Source of the DNA: Thermoplasmatota archaeon
Lineage (GTDB): Archaea; Thermoplasmatota; JAQUQK01
Assembly: GCA_028716125.1 (NCBI GenBank)
Contig: JAQUQK010000066.1
Coordinates: forward strand, 1-6,612
Direction: 5' to 3'
Length of the DNA: 6,612 nt
In this document: positions 1 to 6,226 of the stretch, in pieces
How positions within the stretch are numbered: the first letter of the stretch is position 1
Layout: each line of letters opens with the position of its first letter
The notes under the pieces: model-generated
Told to the model about the DNA's origin: nothing
The model's input: the letters and a program-made list of their open reading frames with translations, nothing else
Databases searched by the model: none
Made by a program: the position numbers and the translations under genes

Positions 1-671
1 CCTGTCCCGCACGCAGACGTTTCCCCAACGCCCCTTTCCCAGACGCGCATCGCAATTTCATTCTTTCCAAGGATCTGGATGAATTCAACATTTGTGCGAT
101 TTGGGAAAAGCGCATGATTCTCAACTTTTGGCCCAATTATTCCAACCGGGAACTTTTCCACACCATCCACAAAAATGACGCAGTGCGGATTTCCAACTGA
201 AACGCAGGTCGCTTTGAATTTTTGACCGTCGATTTCTATAGGTTCTCCAATAAATTTGCCCGTTCCTTTCACCGGGATTTTCTCTCTTTCCAGAATTAGT
301 GTGCCCATGTCAACTCTGGCGGTTTTAACATTTCCATTCTTGATTTCGACGCCAACGTTCTTTATTCCCGCTTTCGTTTCTATTCTTATCTGCTTCTTTC
401 TAACTATTGAATTATCGTAACAGTATTTCGCAAGGCAGCGTATGCCGTTCCCGCACATCTCGGCCTCGCTTCCGTCCGGATTGAATATTCTCATTCTCAC
501 GTCTGCCAATTTGGAACTGCAAGCCAGAAGAAGCCCGTCCGCTCCAATTGAAAAGCCGCACCTGCAAACGCGCTGCGCCAGTTTTCCCATCTGCGCTTCT
601 TTTATTTTTCCATCCATATTGTTGATGACGACATAGTCGTTGCCAAGCCCGTGCATTTTCCAGAATTTCAT
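1..671 (-). CDS. dapF: Diaminopimelate epimerase DapF, 3' end cut by window edge
   Basis: DapF is a cytosolic, cofactor-free racemase that converts LL-diaminopimelate to meso-diaminopimelate, the substrate of LysA. 223 residues are visible, about four fifths of a usual ~275-residue protein. The sequence shows the N-terminal MHGLGNDY motif (residues 6-13), the first catalytic cysteine in EMCGNGIRC (Cys73), GNPHC (160-164), NVEF (194-197) and the second catalytic cysteine in GETSACGT (Cys221), right at the window edge. Both cysteines of the two-base mechanism are therefore present, and nothing suggests decay. The ATG at 671 overlaps the lysA stop by four bases (ATGA) and has a strong GAGGTGG ribosome-binding site five bases upstream, inside lysA codons, so translation is probably coupled. 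As the last operon gene seen, it places the lower end of the DAP pathway beside its upper end. The family assignment is very secure; the C terminus is not visible. Confidence 0.97.
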   Translation of the reverse strand, partial: MKFWKMHGLGNDYVVINNMDGKIKEAQMGKLAQRVCRCGFSIGADGLLLACSSKLADVRMRIFNPDGSEAEMCGNGIRCLAKYCYDNSIVRKKQIRIETKAGIKNVGVEIKNGNVKTARVDMGTLILEREKIPVKGTGKFIGEPIEIDGQKFKATCVSVGNPHCVIFVDGVEKFPVGIIGPKVENHALFPNRTNVEFIQILGKNEIAMRVWERGVGETSACGT

Positions 672-1948
672 TTGAGCCACCTCGCAGTTTTTTGATGCAG
701 CAGCAGATTGTCCATAGTTTCCCTTTCGCGGACAATTGCGCATTTTCCTTCATTGACCAGAACCTCCGCAGGCCTTTGCCGCGAGTTGTAGTTTGAACTC
801 ATTGAGAAGCCGTATGCGCCAGCGTTCAAAACGGCAAGAACGTCGCCTTCCTGAATTTTTGGAAGCTTTCTGTTTTTGGCAAGAAGGTCGCCGGATTCGC
901 AAAGCGGACCGGCAACGTCACATTCCTGTTCTTCAGGCGCGTTCATTCTGTTGGCGACTAATACGTGGTGGTACGAGCCATACATTGCAGGCCTTACAAG
1001 AACATTGAATCCAGCATCCACCCCAATGAATTTTTTGTTCGGGTTTTCCTTAACTGTGTTTACTGCAGTCAGAAGAACGCATGAATCGCATATTATGTAT
1101 CTTCCGGGTTCAACGCAGAAGAACGGCTCGCCCAAATCATTGTCCTTTACTCCCTTATTGAATGCGCCTAAAATCAGGTTAGAGAATTCCGCAAGGTCGA
1201 TCTCTTTTTCCCCGAGTCTATAAGGAACGCCTATACCTCCGCCGATATCGATGAAATCGAATTTTATTCCAAGCGTTTTGCGTATTTTTCCGGCAATTTC
1301 CAGAAGCTTTTCAAGCGCAAGCAGGAACGGCTGCGCATTCATTATCCCGGAGCCGATGTGCATATGAATGCCGAATTTTTTCACGCCGGCATCCAATGCT
1401 CTTTTGTAAGCCGCTAACGCATCATCTTCCCATATCCCGAACTTCGAGTCTTTTCCGGCAGTGATGCAGTGCTCGTGGTGGCCTGCGCCAATCATCGGAT
1501 TTATGCGGAAAGAAATTGTGTCTGGCGTCTTTATTTTTAGAATCCTTTCCAGCATAGACAATGAATCTGCATTTATCAAAACTTTAGATTCGATGAGATA
1601 TTTCAATTCGTCATCCCTGGCATTCGTCCCGGTGAAAATGATTCTTTCCGGCGAGAAGCCCGATTTCAAAGCAAGAAATGCCTCTCCGGGGCTTACCACG
1701 TCCAGGTTCGCGCCTTCGCTTTCCAGTATCTTCAAAACGGATATGTTCGTGTTTGCTTTTGCGGAATAATTTATCCTAATTTTTTGGTAATTCTGCTTCA
1801 AGTTTGAAAAAACGTTTCGGTAATTCTGCCTTATCCTTTTCTCGCTTACCACATAAAGCGGCGTGTCAAACCTTTTCGCCAGATCAAGCGAAGAAACGCC
1901 ATCTATGAACATAATTCCATTCCTGTTTTCAATAGTTGTAGGCAGCAT
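668..1948 (-). CDS. lysA: Diaminopimelate decarboxylase LysA
   Basis: LysA is a PLP enzyme of the fold-III (alanine racemase-like) group that decarboxylates meso-diaminopimelate to L-lysine, the last pathway step. The protein has 426 residues, normal for the family. The barrel domain carries the PLP-binding lysine in YSAKAN (Lys64), HIGSG (197-201), the phosphate-binding GGGIG (236-240) and EPGRY (280-284). The C-terminal beta domain has DAGFN (311-315), the catalytic CESGD (350-354) and the GAYGF..NYN segment (377-388). CESGD and the tyrosine segment favour a DAP decarboxylase over ornithine or arginine decarboxylases. The reading frame stays open upstream to 2146, inside asd, but that part has no homology. 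The ATG at 1948 has GGTGA four bases upstream and begins an ordinary LysA N terminus. It lies 29 bases after asd and overlaps dapF by four bases. No anomalies seen. Confidence 0.97.
   Translation of the reverse strand: MLPTTIENRNGIMFIDGVSSLDLAKRFDTPLYVVSEKRIRQNYRNVFSNLKQNYQKIRINYSAKANTNISVLKILESEGANLDVVSPGEAFLALKSGFSPERIIFTGTNARDDELKYLIESKVLINADSLSMLERILKIKTPDTISFRINPMIGAGHHEHCITAGKDSKFGIWEDDALAAYKRALDAGVKKFGIHMHIGSGIMNAQPFLLALEKLLEIAGKIRKTLGIKFDFIDIGGGIGVPYRLGEKEIDLAEFSNLILGAFNKGVKDNDLGEPFFCVEPGRYIICDSCVLLTAVNTVKENPNKKFIGVDAGFNVLVRPAMYGSYHHVLVANRMNAPEEQECDVAGPLCESGDLLAKNRKLPKIQEGDVLAVLNAGAYGFSMSSNYNSRQRPAEVLVNEGKCAIVRERETMDNLLLHQKTARWLK
677..683 (-). promoter_or_regulatory. Strong ribosome-binding site of dapF
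   Basis: GAGGTGG on the minus strand, five bases before the dapF ATG at 671, located in lysA codons for Arg-Trp. It is the best Shine-Dalgarno match in the window and fits an ATGA-overlap gene pair. Confidence 0.8.
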
Positions 1949-1952
1949 GTAT

Positions 1953-1957
1953 TCACC
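1953..1957 (-). promoter_or_regulatory. Ribosome-binding site of lysA
   Basis: GGTGA on the minus strand, four bases before ATG 1948, within the 29-base gap between asd and lysA. It supports ATG 1948 over the far upstream start at 2146 that would sit inside asd. Confidence 0.75.
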
Positions 1958-1977
1958 ATTTAAATTTTCAAAATAAT

Positions 1978-3033
1978 TCAATCCAGGTATCCTTTCTTCG
2001 CCAGAAGTTCGGCATGCAATATGCTTCCGCCAGCCGCACCCCTGACCGTGTTGTGCCCAAGGCAAGTATATTTCACAGTCATGACCGGGTCCTTTCTTAT
2101 CCTTCCCAGAACTACGCTCATTCCGTTCCCGCAATCCCTGTCGCATTTCGGCTGCGGACGGTCGTTCTCGCGCCTTACAACAATCGGATGCTCTGGAGCG
2201 CTTGGCAACTTCAACTCCTGCGGCAATCCCCTAAACTTTTCAAATTCGCGGGTTATCTCGTCAATTTCCGGATTCTGTTCAAGCCCTACGAAAACCGATT
2301 CCGTGTGCCCGTCGCTTACATTCACCCTGCTGCAGGATGCGCTAAGCCTTATCGGTGCTTTACTGATGGCGCCGTGATTGAATGCGCCCAATACCTTGGT
2401 GGATTCGGTCTCGATCTTTTCCTCCTCGTTTTTAATGAATGGCAGAACGTTGTCTATTATATCCATCGAAGCCACGCCGGGATAACCGGCGCCGCTAAGC
2501 GCCTGCATTGTGGAAACCATAACGGATTTCAGGCCGAATTTCATCAATGGCTTCAGGCTGATGGCAAGCTGCGTTGTGGAACAGTTGGGATCTGTGGTTA
2601 TGTATCCGCTCCAGCCCCTTTTCTTTTTTTGTATCGGGATTAGCGCAAGGTGATCCGGATTGACTTCCGGTATTATAAGCGGTACGTCAGCGTCGCCCCT
2701 ATGCGCGCTGGCCTTGCTGATTACCGGATATTTTGCTGCAAACTGTTCCTCTATCGCGCTGGCAGTATCGCCCGGAATCGCCGAAAAAACGAAATCCACG
2801 TCGCCTGCGCTTTCCACTGACCTCAAATCGCTGGCTGCCACGGTCATTTCCCCTATTTCGGATGGCATTGGGGAAGTTAATTTCCAATCGCACGCATCCT
2901 TATATTTCTTGCCTGCTGATTTCTCGGATGCAGCGAGAACGGAAATTTCAAACCATGGATGATTTTGCAACAGCTCGATGAACCTCTGGCCGACTATCCC
3001 GGTTGCGCCAAGAATTGCTACTTTACGCTTCAA
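1978..3033 (-). CDS. asd: Aspartate-semialdehyde dehydrogenase, archaeal/fungal type
   Basis: Asd reduces L-4-aspartyl phosphate, made by LysC, to L-aspartate 4-semialdehyde with NADPH; it is the branch point to lysine, threonine and methionine. With the start chosen here it has 351 residues. The Rossmann loop GATGIVGQRF is at residues 9-18, the nucleophilic cysteine is in DPNCST (Cys151), the substrate arginine and general-base histidine lie in RVNVSDGHTE (Arg236, His243), and the C terminus has GAAGGSILHAELL (332-344). Overall it resembles the archaeal and fungal subtype more than the E. coli type. The GTG at 3042 would also open this frame, but TTG at 3033 has GGTGA exactly five bases upstream and gives the N terminus MKRKVAILGATG, so I prefer TTG. 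It overlaps the lysC end by 11 bases. Function is very secure; the start is a reasoned choice. Confidence 0.95.
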   Translation of the reverse strand: MKRKVAILGATGIVGQRFIELLQNHPWFEISVLAASEKSAGKKYKDACDWKLTSPMPSEIGEMTVAASDLRSVESAGDVDFVFSAIPGDTASAIEEQFAAKYPVISKASAHRGDADVPLIIPEVNPDHLALIPIQKKKRGWSGYITTDPNCSTTQLAISLKPLMKFGLKSVMVSTMQALSGAGYPGVASMDIIDNVLPFIKNEEEKIETESTKVLGAFNHGAISKAPIRLSASCSRVNVSDGHTESVFVGLEQNPEIDEITREFEKFRGLPQELKLPSAPEHPIVVRRENDRPQPKCDRDCGNGMSVVLGRIRKDPVMTVKYTCLGHNTVRGAAGGSILHAELLAKKGYLD

Positions 3034-4219
3034 AAATCTCACCCGCCTTGCTCACGGTTTCAAAAGTATCCTTCAACTTGGATTCCTCGACGAATACGTC
3101 TATTGTTGCCTTGCTGGTCGTAACCTCAAGTATGTTGATTCCTTTCAGCGCAAGCGCGTCAGCTATCTTGGCCACCCATCCGGGCGAATCCACGAAGCGC
3201 GGGTGCGTAATCCCGATCATTCCAATTTTTTCTTTCGAGCATACGGCCTTGAAGCAGCCCAGAGAATGTATTTTGTTGACCGCTCCCTTGAGGTCAGGGA
3301 GATTTGCAAAGACGGTTATTGATTTTTCACCCGTGCTGATTCCACGGATTGCGCCTTCGCTTATTGCAGAAAAAAGTTCGCTGACGTTTTTCGGGTTTAT
3401 GTCCCCTATCGCGGTTATCGCGGACATTCCATCATTCCTGCTAACGAGGAGCGAATCGTGGCTGAAGTGCCCTTTTATCTCGGTTCCGCCTTCTGCAATG
3501 CTCTTCGATGAAAAACTCGCTATCCGAAGTTTCTGGCCGGGCAGTTTGTATCTCAACGCCTCGTGGCGTATTACTTTTGCGCCTCCGTTTGAAAGCGCGA
3601 ACATTTCGCTTATGCCCAGAGTTTCAAATGTTTTCGCATCCGGTACCATTTCCGGGTCTGCTGACAGAACTCCAGTGGTGTCCTTTACAAGCACGACCTC
3701 GCTCGCGTTCAGGCAATTGCCGAGCAGAAGGGCGGTTATGTCACTGCCACCCCTTGCAAAAGTGGTTATTTTTCCAGTTTCATCGCGCCCCAAGAATCCG
3801 CAAACCACGGGTATGCATTTACCCAAAAGAGGTTCAATATTCTTCCTGACGCGCTCCTGCGTTTTTGGCATGTCTGGCTTTGCATCGACGAAGCTGGAAT
3901 CGGTTATTATCGGCCAGTTTTCCTGGCTCGGATCAAAATATGCCGATTCAGCGCCCAGCGCCCGCAAGGCCGAACAGAAAACTCTTGCGCTTGTTCTTTC
4001 GCCCATTGAAACTACTTCTGCATAGTCCTGCGGCGAAATTTTCATTTTCTCAACGGCCTGGATGAGACTGTTTGTCGTCTTACCCATTGCAGAAACCACG
4101 ACTACTGTTTCCTTGTAGCCTGCCTCGATGACTTTTCTTGCCGCTTCCATTATCCGTTCGCCGGTCGATAAATCGGAGCCGCCGAATTTGATGACTGCCC
4201 TTCCTTCTTTAAGTGTCAT
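3023..4219 (-). CDS. lysC: Aspartokinase LysC with two C-terminal ACT regions
   Basis: Aspartokinase phosphorylates L-aspartate with ATP, the committed step of the aspartate family. The 398-residue protein is monofunctional. The amino-acid-kinase domain (about 1-255) has KFGGSD (11-16), VVSAMGKTTNSL (41-52), GERTSAR (73-79) and the signature FARGGSDITALLLG (154-167), followed by SEMFALSNGGAKVIRHEAL (204-222). Two ACT regions follow, about 265-330 and 332-395; the second has the usual PGWVAKIADALALKGINI pattern (346-363), while the first lacks the normal PG..A turn. ACT domains of this family bind lysine or threonine, so feedback control is likely, but the effector cannot be read from the sequence. 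The KFGGSD variant of the usual KFGGTS/KFGGSS keeps the lysine. The ATG at 4219 has GGAGAG eight bases upstream and lies 16 bases after dapB; the gene overlaps asd by 11 bases. Operon context favours a lysine role. Confidence 0.96.
   Translation of the reverse strand: MTLKEGRAVIKFGGSDLSTGERIMEAARKVIEAGYKETVVVVSAMGKTTNSLIQAVEKMKISPQDYAEVVSMGERTSARVFCSALRALGAESAYFDPSQENWPIITDSSFVDAKPDMPKTQERVRKNIEPLLGKCIPVVCGFLGRDETGKITTFARGGSDITALLLGNCLNASEVVLVKDTTGVLSADPEMVPDAKTFETLGISEMFALSNGGAKVIRHEALRYKLPGQKLRIASFSSKSIAEGGTEIKGHFSHDSLLVSRNDGMSAITAIGDINPKNVSELFSAISEGAIRGISTGEKSITVFANLPDLKGAVNKIHSLGCFKAVCSKEKIGMIGITHPRFVDSPGWVAKIADALALKGINILEVTTSKATIDVFVEESKLKDTFETVSKAGEIFEA
3039..3043 (-). promoter_or_regulatory. 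Ribosome-binding site of asd, indicating a TTG start
   Basis: GGTGA on the minus strand, inside the last codons of lysC, five bases before TTG 3033. The spacing matches that at dapA. The competing GTG start at 3042 lies inside this site and has only a GGCGG run directly beside it, so TTG 3033 is the better start. Confidence 0.65.
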
Positions 4220-4227
4220 AAAAATTG

Positions 4228-4233
4228 CTCTCC
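4228..4233 (-). promoter_or_regulatory. Ribosome-binding site of lysC
   Basis: GGAGAG on the minus strand, eight bases before ATG 4219 in the 16-base dapB-lysC gap. The site begins three bases after the dapB stop codon. Confidence 0.65.
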
Positions 4234-4235
4234 AG

Positions 4236-5024
4236 TTATTTCAAAACGTCGTCCATTCCGTATATGCCAGGCCTGCTTTGTCCTTGGAGCCACTCTGCGG
4301 CGTAAAGCGCGCCTCTTGCAAAAACGCTCCTCGAAAACGCGACGTGCTCTATCTTGAGCATTTCGCTCGGGCCTGCAATTACCAGGTCGTGTATTCCGGG
4401 AACTCCTCCGGCCCTCATTGAAACGATTTCAAGCTCTCCGGAAGCCCTTGGGTTCAGCCCTTCCCTGCCATGCACTGTATTGGAATAGCCGCGCACCTTC
4501 GAAACTATCTCGCCCATTTTCTTTGCAGTGCCGCTCGGCGCGTCCTTTTTCCCGGTATGGTGAATTTCGCTTATGCTGAAATCGTATTCTGGAGGGAACG
4601 CCCCGCAGGACTGGATCAGCCTGTAAAGTATGTTCACGCCGACCGAAAAGTTGGACGAAAAAACTGCGGGAATTTTGTCCGAAATCGCGCCATTGAGTGC
4701 GCCCATCTGCTCCTCGCTGAATCCGGTGGTTCCCATCACGATTCTTTTTCCCATATTCGCCACGATTGGGATATTCGAAAGTTCGGCGGAAGGGTTCGTG
4801 AAGCTTATGTAAACGTCCGCATCTCTGGCCGCCTTTTGCAGGTCGCCTGGGCTTGAAACAGCAACTCCAGAATTGCAAATTCCTGTTTCAGAAAGCGTTT
4901 TTCCAATAATCGGTTCGCCGGGTGCTGCTATCGCCCCGACAATCTGGAATCCCATTCCCTGCGCTTCTTTCAGAACCGCGCCCCCCATTCGTCCGGAGAC
5001 GCCGGCCACGCAGATCTTAATCAT
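4236..5024 (-). CDS. dapB: 4-hydroxy-tetrahydrodipicolinate reductase DapB
   Basis: DapB reduces the DapA product to (S)-2,3,4,5-tetrahydrodipicolinate using NADH or NADPH in the cytosol. The 262-residue protein is close to the usual 240-275. It shows the N-terminal dinucleotide-binding GVSGRMGG (8-15), GTTGF (98-102), FSSNFSVGVN (122-131) and the diagnostic EIHHTGKKDAPSGTA (153-167). By comparison with E. coli, His155 and Lys159 are the likely catalytic pair. The C-terminal GGVPGIHDLVIAG (206-218) is also typical. Its ATG overlaps the dapA stop in the 8-base ATGATTAA, so re-initiation after dapA is likely; the only ribosome-binding match is a weak purine run (GGGAAGGG) rather far upstream. 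It ends 16 bases before lysC. No missing residues or odd composition are seen, and the assignment is secure. Confidence 0.97.
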   Translation of the reverse strand: MIKICVAGVSGRMGGAVLKEAQGMGFQIVGAIAAPGEPIIGKTLSETGICNSGVAVSSPGDLQKAARDADVYISFTNPSAELSNIPIVANMGKRIVMGTTGFSEEQMGALNGAISDKIPAVFSSNFSVGVNILYRLIQSCGAFPPEYDFSISEIHHTGKKDAPSGTAKKMGEIVSKVRGYSNTVHGREGLNPRASGELEIVSMRAGGVPGIHDLVIAGPSEMLKIEHVAFSRSVFARGALYAAEWLQGQSRPGIYGMDDVLK

Positions 5025-6054
5025 AGCGCAGCCCTTCCCAGTATTTTTCCTCGTAAAGCCGCTTGCTTAGATCGACGCCGAAAAATTTCTCAACGGGCTC
5101 TAGAATTTCAGGATGCGATTCGTAGGTTTTTCTCGCGGCTTCCAGAACAATTCCAAAGCCATTTTTCGTCATCCTGCCAAGCGGCCTTCTGCAAGAACCC
5201 GAAGGCATTCCAAGAATGTTCATCAGCGTCTTGTATGGCAATGGATTTCTCGCCCTGCAGGCGGAAGGGCCGAAAGGCGTTTCCTCTTCTGTTTTAACCG
5301 TAATTATGCCGAAAAGAGGCGCAAGCGCTTCTGCTTGTTTTTGTGCGTTTTCAAGATGGCCTTCTGAAAGCGATGAGACTAGGCGTTTGACCGCTTTTGG
5401 CGCAACGTTGGAAGCGACCGAGATTACGCCGCTGGCTTTTATTTCGGGCGTTGTCATCATTTCGTACGTTTTACCATCATCTCCCGAAAGTATGTCAAAG
5501 TCGGATCCGCACATTTTCCTGGTCAATTTCATGTTGTTTGAGTCCCCGGTGGCTTCCTTTACCGCCCTTACGTTTGGAAACTGGGAGTGGAGCGCGGCCA
5601 GATCCTGCGGCAGCATCTGAGTCCCGCACCTGCCCGGAATTATATATGGAATTATCTGGACGTCTGGAAATGCGGCGGCGACCGGCGATACATATTCCTT
5701 CCGGATTTCAAGAGAGCTTGGTCCATTGTAGTACGGGTCCACCAGAAGCGCCGCCTTAACTCCGGCATCGTAGGCATGCCTTGTGAGTTTCAGCGTCTTC
5801 TCGGTTGAATTGCTGCCTGTTCCGCCTATCGTGGTTCCTCTCGACCCGAGATATTCGTTGATTTTTTCAATTACTCTGATGTGCTCGGATTCGGTCATTG
5901 TGGAGCTTTCGCCGGTTGTTCCGGCGGCGACGATTCCATTAACTCCGTTTTCCGTCTGGAAATCCACCAAATCCCTCAAGCTGCTGTAATCTATCCTTCC
6001 GGAAGCGTGCTCCGGGGTTATTACTGCAGTGTAGCATCCTGCAAACATTTGCAT
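5017..6054 (-). CDS. dapA: 4-hydroxy-tetrahydrodipicolinate synthase DapA, long form
   Basis: DapA condenses pyruvate with aspartate semialdehyde through a Schiff base, the first step committed to lysine. It is a TIM-barrel class I aldolase-like enzyme. The sequence shows GTTGES (45-50, with Thr46 and Thr47), GGTGSN (77-82), DPYYNGPS (106-113), the PYIIPGR segment with Tyr137 and Arg142, the Schiff-base lysine in VKEATG (Lys166), SGDDG (190-194) and SVASNVAP (212-219). At 345 residues it is about 50 longer than the usual ~292: there is an extra stretch around 251-268 before NPLPYK, and a tail of about 35 residues ending KYWEGLRYD. Other members of the DapA/NanA superfamily share the fold, but operon context makes DapA by far the best choice. 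ATG at 6054 is chosen because GGTGA lies five bases upstream; TTG 6066, GTG 6063 and ATG 6048 are alternatives. It is the first operon gene. Confidence 0.95.
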   Translation of the reverse strand: MQMFAGCYTAVITPEHASGRIDYSSLRDLVDFQTENGVNGIVAAGTTGESSTMTESEHIRVIEKINEYLGSRGTTIGGTGSNSTEKTLKLTRHAYDAGVKAALLVDPYYNGPSSLEIRKEYVSPVAAAFPDVQIIPYIIPGRCGTQMLPQDLAALHSQFPNVRAVKEATGDSNNMKLTRKMCGSDFDILSGDDGKTYEMMTTPEIKASGVISVASNVAPKAVKRLVSSLSEGHLENAQKQAEALAPLFGIITVKTEEETPFGPSACRARNPLPYKTLMNILGMPSGSCRRPLGRMTKNGFGIVLEAARKTYESHPEILEPVEKFFGVDLSKRLYEEKYWEGLRYD

Positions 6055-6059
6055 TTCTT

Positions 6060-6064
6060 TCACC
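6060..6064 (-). promoter_or_regulatory. Ribosome-binding site of dapA
   Basis: GGTGA on the minus strand, five bases before ATG 6054. It matches part of the archaeal consensus GGAGGTGA and decides between four in-frame start candidates: ATG 6048 would have an 11-base spacer, while TTG 6066 and GTG 6063 overlap the site itself. Confidence 0.75.
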
Positions 6065-6100
6065 AATCATCGTAAATTTAGCCGCAATATTTAACGTTTA

Positions 6101-6125
6101 TCGTATTTTTTATACGAATTTCGTA
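6101..6125. promoter_or_regulatory. Overlapping inverted repeats, candidate operator
   Basis: Two inverted repeats share their middle arm: TCGTAT, five T, ATACGA (6101-6117), and TACGAA, one T, TTCGTA (6113-6125). All arms match perfectly. The first repeat completely covers the candidate TATA box of the lysine operon, so a protein bound here could block TBP. A further TCGTAAA lies at 6070-6076. The binding protein is unknown; the role is inferred from symmetry and position, and AT-rich sequence makes chance repeats more likely. Confidence 0.45.
6106..6114 (-). promoter_or_regulatory. Candidate TATA box of the lysine operon
   Basis: The minus strand reads TATAAAAAA, a strong archaeal-type TATA element. 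Counting about 25 bases downstream from its centre puts the transcription start near 6084-6086, giving a leader of about 30 bases that contains the GGTGA of dapA. Such a leader is too short for a lysine riboswitch. If the organism were bacterial, TATAAA could be read as a -10 box, but no good -35 partner is evident. Confidence 0.55.
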
Positions 6126-6190
6126 AAATTGGTGGTAAATGAAGATACAAAAACGCAGATTTCGCAAAAAAATCTCAAAATTGAATTTTC

Positions 6191-6204
6191 TTAAACGTTT
6201 TATC
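6191..6204 (+). promoter_or_regulatory. Candidate promoter element of the LeuC-like gene
   Basis: TTAAACGTTTTATC is AT-rich, and its TTTTAT part (6198-6203) is centred about 26 bases before ATG 6227. That is the expected position of an archaeal TATA box for a leaderless transcript. The match to TTTAWA-type boxes is only moderate, so this is tentative; the TTTTTTATA at 6106-6114 is an alternative that would give a leader of about 90 bases. Confidence 0.35.
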
Positions 6205-6226
6205 CGGCGAACCGATTCGCGCAAGG

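Noticed and set aside
1949..2146. N-terminal extension of lysA by 66 residues in an open frame
   Set aside because: It lies almost wholly inside asd, lacks LysA homology, and ATG 1948 has a well-placed GGTGA and starts a normal-length enzyme.
2014..2643. Long plus-strand frame (209 codons) opposite asd
   Set aside because: It is antisense to a well-conserved gene, its translation resembles no family, and it is a by-product of asd codon use.
3003..4025. 340-codon plus-strand frame opposite lysC
   Set aside because: The minus-strand frame has all aspartokinase motifs and a ribosome-binding site; the antisense translation is low-complexity Ser/Leu/Pro sequence without a family match.
6040..6053. 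Palindrome TGCAAA-CA-TTTGCA at the dapA start
   Set aside because: Six-base arms within coding sequence for Met-Gln-Met-Phe-Ala are expected by chance in a region this long, and no second copy is seen.
6055..6105. Lysine riboswitch in the operon leader
   Set aside because: The predicted leader is about 30 bases, and even the whole 172-base intergenic region shows no L-box-like multi-helix structure.
6177..6189. AAAATT-G-AATTTT inverted repeat as a terminator or operator
   Set aside because: It is all A and T apart from the centre, with a one-base loop, so it would form no stable hairpin, and such repeats are common in AT-rich intergenic DNA.
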